A stretch of 64,000 bases of DNA from Chlorops oryzae (Eukaryota; Arthropoda; Insecta; Diptera; Chloropidae). Shown here piece after piece: positions 49,101 through 58,100 of this stretch. The stretch is taken from positions 33,599,560-33,663,559 of the forward strand of contig CM035806.1 of NCBI GenBank assembly GCA_020466095.1, given 5' to 3'. Position 1 is the stretch's first letter. Each line of letters opens with the position of its first letter. The notes beneath the pieces are model-generated. The model did no database searches, was not told where the DNA came from, and worked only from the letters and a program-made list of their open reading frames with translations. The translations under genes were made by a program, and so were the position numbers.

Positions 49101-52100
49101 CATTTTTACTTAGGATCATATTTTACAAATTTCGACTTCATTGGTTCAGCCGTTTCGGAGGAGATCCGACCACGGGCGGACGGACAGATGGACATGTCTA
49201 AATCGATTCAGTTTTTGATCCTGATCATTTCTATATATATTTTTCTATATCTCCGGAGCTTAATTCTCCCTGTTACAAGATTTGCACAAAACTAATATAC
49301 CCCGCTTACGCTGGGTATAAAAAAAAAACCTGTTGCAGAAAGGTGAAGTATCTTACACTACGTTTTTTGGTGTGCTACAAAAGAATCTCAAGTCAAAATT
49401 TACTTGAAGAAATTGGAAGAAAAAAGAGGCCATCATTTGACAGCCGGCCTAGAGGCCCCCCCACGAACTTAATCCGCCCCTGAGAGTAAATATATAGTTC
49501 ATAGAAATGTAGATTGTAATATTACTAGCTTAGGATTAATGGTCACGTAGAGACCAAATTTTGATCAAATTTTCTGCATTGAAATACCATCGATTGCGAA
49601 ATATGAACTCATTTCGATTGGTTGAGAGAAGAATTTTATTCTTTGTTTCAAGCAAAAAAAAAAAAAAATAAAATGGACATTTCATAACAGAAATGTTTGG
49701 ACCCTAAGCCCGAAGAATTCAAACCAAATTAAAATAAATTATTTCAAGGGTCGAATAAGAAGTATGAACAACAACAACAACCATATAATAGATGTGTTAA
49801 GAATAATTGTAGATTGTAGATAAGTAGTGAGAAAAATGAGTCAAAGTCGTTCCTTTCTTTTTTGAATTTCACTTTTTCAAAATAAAATTTAAACCGTTCA
49901 ATGGACAAAGTGAAAATCAAATGTGGAGCAATTGAAAAGACTTGAATAGAAATCAAAATCCAAAATAGACAACCAACCGAATGCATTTTTATTGGTTTTG
50001 TTTATTTAGAGCGCATTGTTTGACTGATCTTGAACTGAAATCATCCTAAATTGAAAGCACCTGTTCGATGAATTAGCCTTTCTTTCAATCAATTAGACCC
50101 ATACCCCCATATACATATAATAATTCCATTTGAGCTCTAACCGAGTACCGAAGGAGCGAAGCTTATGGGTGATTGAAAAGATGAGGTCAAAATGAGAACA
50201 GAATATTTCGCCTCCCTTCTTTGAATCACCTTGTTTTAATCGATTTCAATTTGAATTGACTTCTCTCAATTGCTCGTTTATTTATTCCATTTGTATAAAA
50301 TTGTTAAAATAGTTAAGAAAATTAACTTAAGTTCAATGCTCCATCGAACGGAAGTACTTTTTCACCAGCCTGGCCGAGCGTGAGGATTGAAAGGCGGCGT
50401 TGTTGGTATTGGTCTGGATGGTGGCCGCAATGGTGGGCGTCGTCCTCCACGATCGACGAAAGGCTCGGCCTGAACAAATTGTCCAATGCAAGCGATCAAA
50501 GCCAGAATCACAATTGTCAGGATTATTTTATACGAAGCCATTTTGCTGTAGGGGCGTCTTTGTCTATAAGACACTTTTCACGACTGTAAATCTCATTGAT
50601 ACTGTCGAAGCTTTTAAAGAAATGCGCTCGCATTCTTTTCGAAAAGTGATTAAAGCAACAACAACAACAAGATGAAAATCGATCGTCTCGTTGTTATCAT
50701 TGATAAGCGGCGGTGCTTTTTCCTTTGGAAAGCACCTTCATTGTTTTCCAACACTCTGATTGAGTTTTCAGATTCATTATTCCATCGTGGCGGAACAGGG
50801 AAGAAAAGAAAGAAGAAGACAATTCACTGAAAGAGCGATTCAGAGAATTAGGGAAATCACTTGATGATTGTTCAATAATTTATTCCTTACTGCTGAACAA
50901 ATATGAAAATATTCGTTAAAATTCTTTTCGTTTTTAATACCGGGCGATGACCGCACAAAATTATTTAAAATGAATGAAAAGTATCGCAAAGAAATGTGTG
51001 TATTAATTTTTTGTTTTTTAGAAGAAAGTGGGAGGCCATAAGCCCATCAGTAGCACAAAGGAAATGCGAATGGAAAAAATTAACAATAATTTCATATAAG
51101 GCCTTTCAGTCCTGATATCACGGGAAATACCAAGACCATGCGCTTTTTTTTTTTTTTTTTTTTTTTTTTTGTTCGATCCCACTCTATGTGGGAACAAGTG
51201 CGTGGGATCCGTAAAATTAGTGGGATTCGAAAGAGACTTTTTTTCAGGCTATTGGATGGGCGTGCTGCACCATTTTCACTAAAGGATCATCGTCTCACTG
51301 TTGTCAGTTTTTTAGGTAATACAGTGGAATCTCTATAACTCGAACCTCGTTAAGTCGAAATCTTCAGTAAGCCGAAAAATATGCGATTCCCTTCCGTTGA
51401 AATCGTGTATCCCGAAGTTCTTCTTAAGGGGCTCTTTCCAGTTCTGTCAGAAATGAAAATCTTCATATATAAACCAAGTAAGGGTGTTATAGTCAGGCGA
51501 GCCTGACAATAAAATACCCGACACAAACACACATGTTCAAATAACTTTTAATATCAAGAGGTGTTCAAGGCCATAACGGGCGCCATATACCGACCTTTGT
51601 TGAATTTCTTTATGAAAACCGCCCTTTTACCACGCCCACTTTTCCAATTTCTTTGAATTCTAATCGGAAGATTAAATATACACTCAAATTCTAAGTTTCA
51701 GTGGAATATCTCAAAAAAATCCGATTTTGGGGCAGTTTTGAGATTTTTGTGACAGACCCTAGTACTGGAGGTACCCTTAATAATGGACCTATCAAAAAAA
51801 ATTTTGGAGAGGATGTTTATGGCTACAAAGCAAGCATAACTGCCGAATTTCGTTCAAGTCCCATTTGAATTTCGGCTGTAGAAGACAATTTTCGAAAAAC
51901 GCCCTTTGGCCACGCCCACTTTTCCAATTTTTTGAAATTGAATAACTTGACTTCAAATATGTTCAACTATCAAATTTCATCAAAATATCTCGAAAAACTT
52001 CGATTTTAGAGCAGGTTTTTGTGATTTTCGTAACAGACCCTAGTACTGGAGGTACCCCTAAAAATGGTCCGACCGGGTCCATTCTCGAACTTGTTCTTAC

Positions 52101-55100
52101 TCATGTCCCCGTGAGCACGCATACCAAATTTTGTCAAGATAGCTCAACTCCTTCGTATAAGATAAACTAGTACGACAATACGGACAGAAGACGAGACAGA
52201 CGAGACAGACAGACGGACAACGGACAGGTCTAAATCGAATCTCCTGGTGACGCTGATCATATTCTATATACATTTTGTATAGTCTATCTCGACTGGTTCT
52301 GGGTGTTACACACAACCACACAAACGCAATATACCCTCGACACAGAGTGTGTCGGGTATAAAAAACACTTCAGAAAATTTCTGATTCATTTCTGAAGCAT
52401 TTTTTTTTTAAAGTTTTTTATTTCTGATAGAGCTGGAGAGAGCCAGCCCCTAAGTCGAAAACTCGTTCACTCGATTTTTTTTTTTTTTTTTGCATTAACC
52501 CTTGACATTCGAGGTATAAAGATTCCACTTTATATCCTCTGAATTTCAAAAAATAAGTCAAAAATTAAATTAAACAAAAAAAATGGTCCCATAAATATTT
52601 CCCTGAAAGCTTTTCTCGCTAAAGTCTGCGCTAAAGCGAAGAAATTTCCCCAAGTTTAGGAGAGATTCAAAAGGATTCAAAAATTCAGGACGGATTCTCA
52701 TCCACGAGAATATTCCTTCGAATTTGACAATTTTTCCACTTTTTCTTGCCGCGGCGCTAGGATTCGACCTCGAGTCTTCGGATTGTAGAGCGCACACGCT
52801 ATACTTGCGCCACGGCGAGCTCTGATTCATGCGCAGCAAATATATTATATGAGTGTATATGAGTGAGAAAATCGACCTGTCGACCTCCTCCTCGTTGACC
52901 ATGTCAATATGTAGTGAGATCCTACTGATCGCGATTCTACTTCTTTTGTCTATAAAGTGAAAGTGGTGAGAAAAGGGTCAATTTGCCCGCATTTACTGCA
53001 GGGTTGTTCGACTTACCCAGCGGCAAATGTCCCGCTGACATCATCGTTGAAGTCAGGGTGACTTTGGATCCGGCATGCACTGACAATTCATATGAGACCT
53101 TAGTATGACATTTGTACAGGAGTTGGACAGTGAATTCACCGGTGACATGTCCTCCTAGGAGGAGCGATGGCGAAAAAAGCATTTAAGAGAAGCACATGCT
53201 CTTTTCTCTCTCAATGTTAATTTATAGAATCCATAGCTGGTCAGTTGAAAACTCTCTTCTTTGCCCTCTCTTTGAATATTTCGAAAATTTTTAAAAATCA
53301 ATTTTTAATAATTTTTGTTCGCCTCAGCCAGGGATCGAACCCGCGATCTTCGGATTCAGAGTGAAGCACTCATCATCTACGCCACTTCATGCTTACGGTT
53401 CACTGACGCTAAAGCCTTATTTAAATTTCAGTAGCCAATGAGAGGCAAGCACATGAACAGCATCCCTCCACGATGACATGTCCTCCAAGATGTCATGCAT
53501 GACAATGTCACCTATTTGTCATCGGTGACATCACTGGTGACTTTGTCATGCAGGAGATAATTTGCCGCTGGGTATTCACACACACACACACACACACACA
53601 ACACACACACACACACACACACACACCACCACGACCACCACACACACACACGAAACGGAAAATGTCAATGAAAAATTGAAAATGCTCAGCCTTTTTGTGT
53701 TAATAAATTTATTAGCATTTCATTTTTACATCATTATAAAATATTCATGGAATAAAAAAGATGTCACTGAAAACCTCGAATCCTCCTTATATCTATGGGT
53801 GGGAAATCACGATTTGGAAAGCCAGGTCGGTAGAGTGATAGACTGCATTTAATTTCAGTTATTAAAATTACCATTGAAACTTCTATCAAGCGTAGAAGCC
53901 AAGCCATATTTATCATTCTCCGGTTATTTCTGTTGCGTGTCGCGTTGTTATTACTCCCAGTTGAATACTAATTTTCAACAGAGATTTTATTTTTGTAAAA
54001 AGCAACGCTACACTTTTTATGATTTACGTGGCAATTTACATTTTTCCACACATATAAATATGTTATATATGTACATAAGTGAATTTTCTAACCAATACTT
54101 TTTTCCCCTTTTTTGTCTCTCCTCAGGCCATCCTGATCCTTTTGCGAAAGTTCAAGTGGATAATACTGCTCAAGCGTTTTCTACCGATGTCATTAAGACA
54201 TCCATCGACCCGAAATGGAATGCCCATTATGATCTTTTTCTTAAACGTGAGGATTCTATAACGATAACCGTATGGAATCATCGAAAAATCAATAAAGCCA
54301 GTGGCTTTCTAGGCTGTGTGCGTATATCCGCGGATACAATACAGAATCTGAAAAATGCGGGATGTGAGTAATTAAATTTCTTATTACATGATTGTATATT
54401 CTTTTCCAATTATTTATCGTTATAATTAATCAATTAATTTTTTTTTTTTTTTTTTTTTTTTGCTTGCCCAACAGTTACGCGTTTGGATTTGTGCAAGTTG
54501 TCGCCCAAAGACGAAGAAATACGTGGGCAAATTATTATAGCATTGCTATCGAAAGAAGGTCCCAGCAGCGGCAATCCGTTAGCGATTGTAGGACCCAGCG
54601 GCGATGTACGTGGTCCATCTGAGGATGATTCTTCCGAAGATAATTTACCCGATGGTTGGGAAGAACGTCGCACCGGAACTGGTAGAATATACTACGTTAA
54701 TCATATTACGAAATCAACGCAATGGGAACGACCGCGATTGCAGCAGCGCAATGGAATCGGAGCGGCTTTGCAGCAGCAGCAGCAGCAGCAGCAGCATACC
54801 CATCCAGCTGGACCGACTAGATCGACAACGTGCACAAATTTGTTAAACGGACACAACCATAGCGTTCGAAATAACAGAGATCAGAACGATGAACGCAGGC
54901 ATTCAACGGAGATTCTATCGACGCCATCGTCTAGTGCAGCTCAAAATAATTGTGGGAACAATCAAAATAACTCCATTAGCAGCAACGGAAGTGGAACTGG
55001 CAGTGGCAGCGTTAATTGTAATAATACGGCAAATTTAGATAAAGAGAATTGCAGTCCGACGCGCATAGAGAAGGATGAGGGAAATAGTTTTATAAACGGT

Positions 55101-58100
55101 TCAACAACAACACCAACACCAACAACGCCAACAACGAACATATCGACAAGTACGAAAAAGAATAATGCTAACCGTAATAGCATACAACAGGGAACAACGG
55201 TAACAACTCCGGCGATTCCGGTAACGGTAACGTCAACGTCAACGGCAACGGCTACGGCTACGGAATCACAGACAACAGTGTCACCGCAGCGCACAAATGT
55301 AGAGGGTGGAGGATGTCCGCGAAATACACAAATTGTTTTAATAGATAATCAAACACCAAAAACACCCAAGCATCAGAATACTGGTGGAAGCCTTTCTGCG
55401 ATGCAGAATAACGTATCAAATGGTCATCATGTAGACACAGCAGTGGCAGCTGGAAACAATACAAACACAACGACTATAAGCAGCAACAATAGCACTGCTG
55501 CAGTGACACCCCAACGGGTTCAGCAACAAAATCTGGCAAATGGAAATGCAACGCCATCACAGACAGGTCAGAATAGCAGCTGGAATATTGAGAATAGTCC
55601 AACAACTAATGGCTCCTCGAACAACGGCAATTCTAATGGCAGTAGTACAGTACAGAGTCCTAATGCCAATAGTAGTCAGCAGCAGACGGGAGCAGCAACA
55701 ACCGTAGCAACACCAACTATAGCGCAAACGCGAGAACAACGTGAAGCGACGCGTACAGCAACGACAGCTGCTGCTTGCTGCTGCTGCTGCTGCGCCAGTG
55801 ACGCCTTCATCTTCTACGGGAGCGGCCAATAATCCCGCAGCAGCAGCAACAAGGACAGCGATCGCAAAGAGGTTCATCTCGCAGCAATGAAGAATCATCT
55901 CGAAGACGCTCCTCTCGCAGCTCGCGTGGTACATCCACAGTCAATGCGGGCAGGCATCGCCCAGCGTCGAATCACCACCAAGTCATGGCGAGACCATTTA
56001 TGGATCTGCCATCTGGATATGAAATGCGTACAACCCAACAGGGTCAGGTGTATTTTTATCATACGCCGACAGGTGTCTCTACATGGCATGATCCCCGCAT
56101 ACCACGAGATTTTGATACACATAATTTAACACTGGACGCAATTGGACCATTACCAAGCGGTTGGGAACAACGTAAGACTGCCTCTGGACGCGTTTATTTT
56201 GTCGATCATAATAATCGAACAACGCAATTTACTGATCCACGACTCAATGGCAGTATTTTGCAAATGATTCGGCGAGGTGTGGTGCCAGCTGTTGGCGCCA
56301 GCGCCAGCGGCAGCAGCAGCGGCAGTGGAACCTCCTCCACATCGAACACAAACGCTGCTCAAACATCGTCGACAACATCGACACCTCCTGCAGCAAATAG
56401 TAGTGGCGGCACAGGCACAGGAACAGGAACAGGCACAAACACTCCACATCGCCCAACTGGTCAGCAACAGCAGCAGCAGCAGCAGCAACAGCACCGGCCC
56501 CAGCAAAATACACCACAGCAGCAATCGCATATTGTTGTACCCGATTTACCGCAGAGTCTGTTGGAGAGCGCCGATTTGCTGCCGAAATACCGGCGGGACC
56601 TTGATGGCAAGCTGCGCGCGCTACGTACCGAATTGCAGAAATTGCAACCGCAGTCAGGTCACTGCCGCTTGGAGGTTTCACGTAGTGAAATTTATTTAAA
56701 CGCAAGACAGCGTAACACGAGAATTAGGCGAGAGGTTGCTCGCGGTTGAAATGGTACACTCTTCAGGATTATCATACGGACGTTCCTACAGCATGATCCG
56801 CTCAGAATCTGATCCGTAATTATGAGAAAAAAATTACAATTGAAAAAAATATCTCTGGTGTTTTTTTGCGTCCTATAATGTGACAATTTTGCGATAACGA
56901 CTATGGTGAAATTTAGAGGTGGCTAGGAGGGCTTTAGAACAATACGGAACCAGGTGATTGCACGGCGAATCGGATTACATCTTGCTTTACGTGAGATGTT
57001 GAAGTCCGAATACGGACGTCCAGCATCGTGAATGATCACAACGCTTCAGATACAATCTCTGATCTTCATACAATTATGAGCAAAATTCTTTAAGCTAAAC
57101 TCAAAAATTACAATTGTCAAAGAAAACAATTTATACTATCTCGTTGTTCTTTTTTTAGGAGTAACTCGAGACCACTTAATCTTACTTCCAGTTCGTTGGA
57201 AGAATTTTAGGGCATAACGCGTTTTTCCATGGTCAATTGTATGATGGTGGCTTTACGACGCCTTTTAATAAACAACAATTACTGAATTCAAACATAACGA
57301 ATGACATGAAGGTTATCCGGAACTTCGATGTTTTTGACATGGACTGCTGTAATTACTTAAATTCATGAAATTTTTTGAAACCAGCCTATTCTGTATAATT
57401 AGAACTTGCTTTAGAAAATACTTTTCTTCCTATATCATATCGATTTGTCTTTTCAATACAATATATCCCCGATGGTCTTGTGTCTTCTTTCCCTTTCAAT
57501 TCTATTCAAAACGGTTTTCAAGACGGAATCTTATTTCTTAAAGAAAAATTGTGTATTTAATGGGCCAAAATTCTTTTTAATGCCTAAATTTCTGTCTCTG
57601 TCAACGAAATCAGTGTTCGTAAAGAGACAATCAAATAAAAAAAAATTAATTTTAACAAAAAATTTATGAATAACGAAATAAAATACTCTAGTCCAATTGG
57701 AAAAAAATCGAACTTACCAAACTTCCATCTTGTTTACTCGCAAATTACAGTAACATTGTTGTCTTGTTTGGCAAGACAAGACAAGATAAGACAACAATGT
57801 TACCGTAATTTGCGAAGGAAAAAAATTTAGTTTTGTTAATCATTGATTTTTTTCAATTCGACTAGAGTATTTTATTTCGTTATTCATAAATTTTTTGTTA
57901 AAATTAATTTTTTATTAATATGGTTTGCTCCTTCAGAAAAACTGATTTTCATTGACAGGGACAGAAGTGAAAGGCATTAAAAAGAATTTTGGCCCTAATA
58001 TCGAAAGATGTCAATCCTGAACTCTCATTTATAAGGAGACGCTCATAAAAAGGGGGTGAAAACTTTAATGAAACTACATTTTTTCCATTTCCTTTATATA

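Noticed and set aside
55557..56705. Long antisense and alternative-frame ORFs over the Smurf linkers
   Set aside because: Trinucleotide-rich coding DNA is open in several frames; no family match.
55985..56749. Independent gene starting at ATG 55985 with two WW domains
   Set aside because: It is the continuation of Smurf exon 4 after two single-base shifts.
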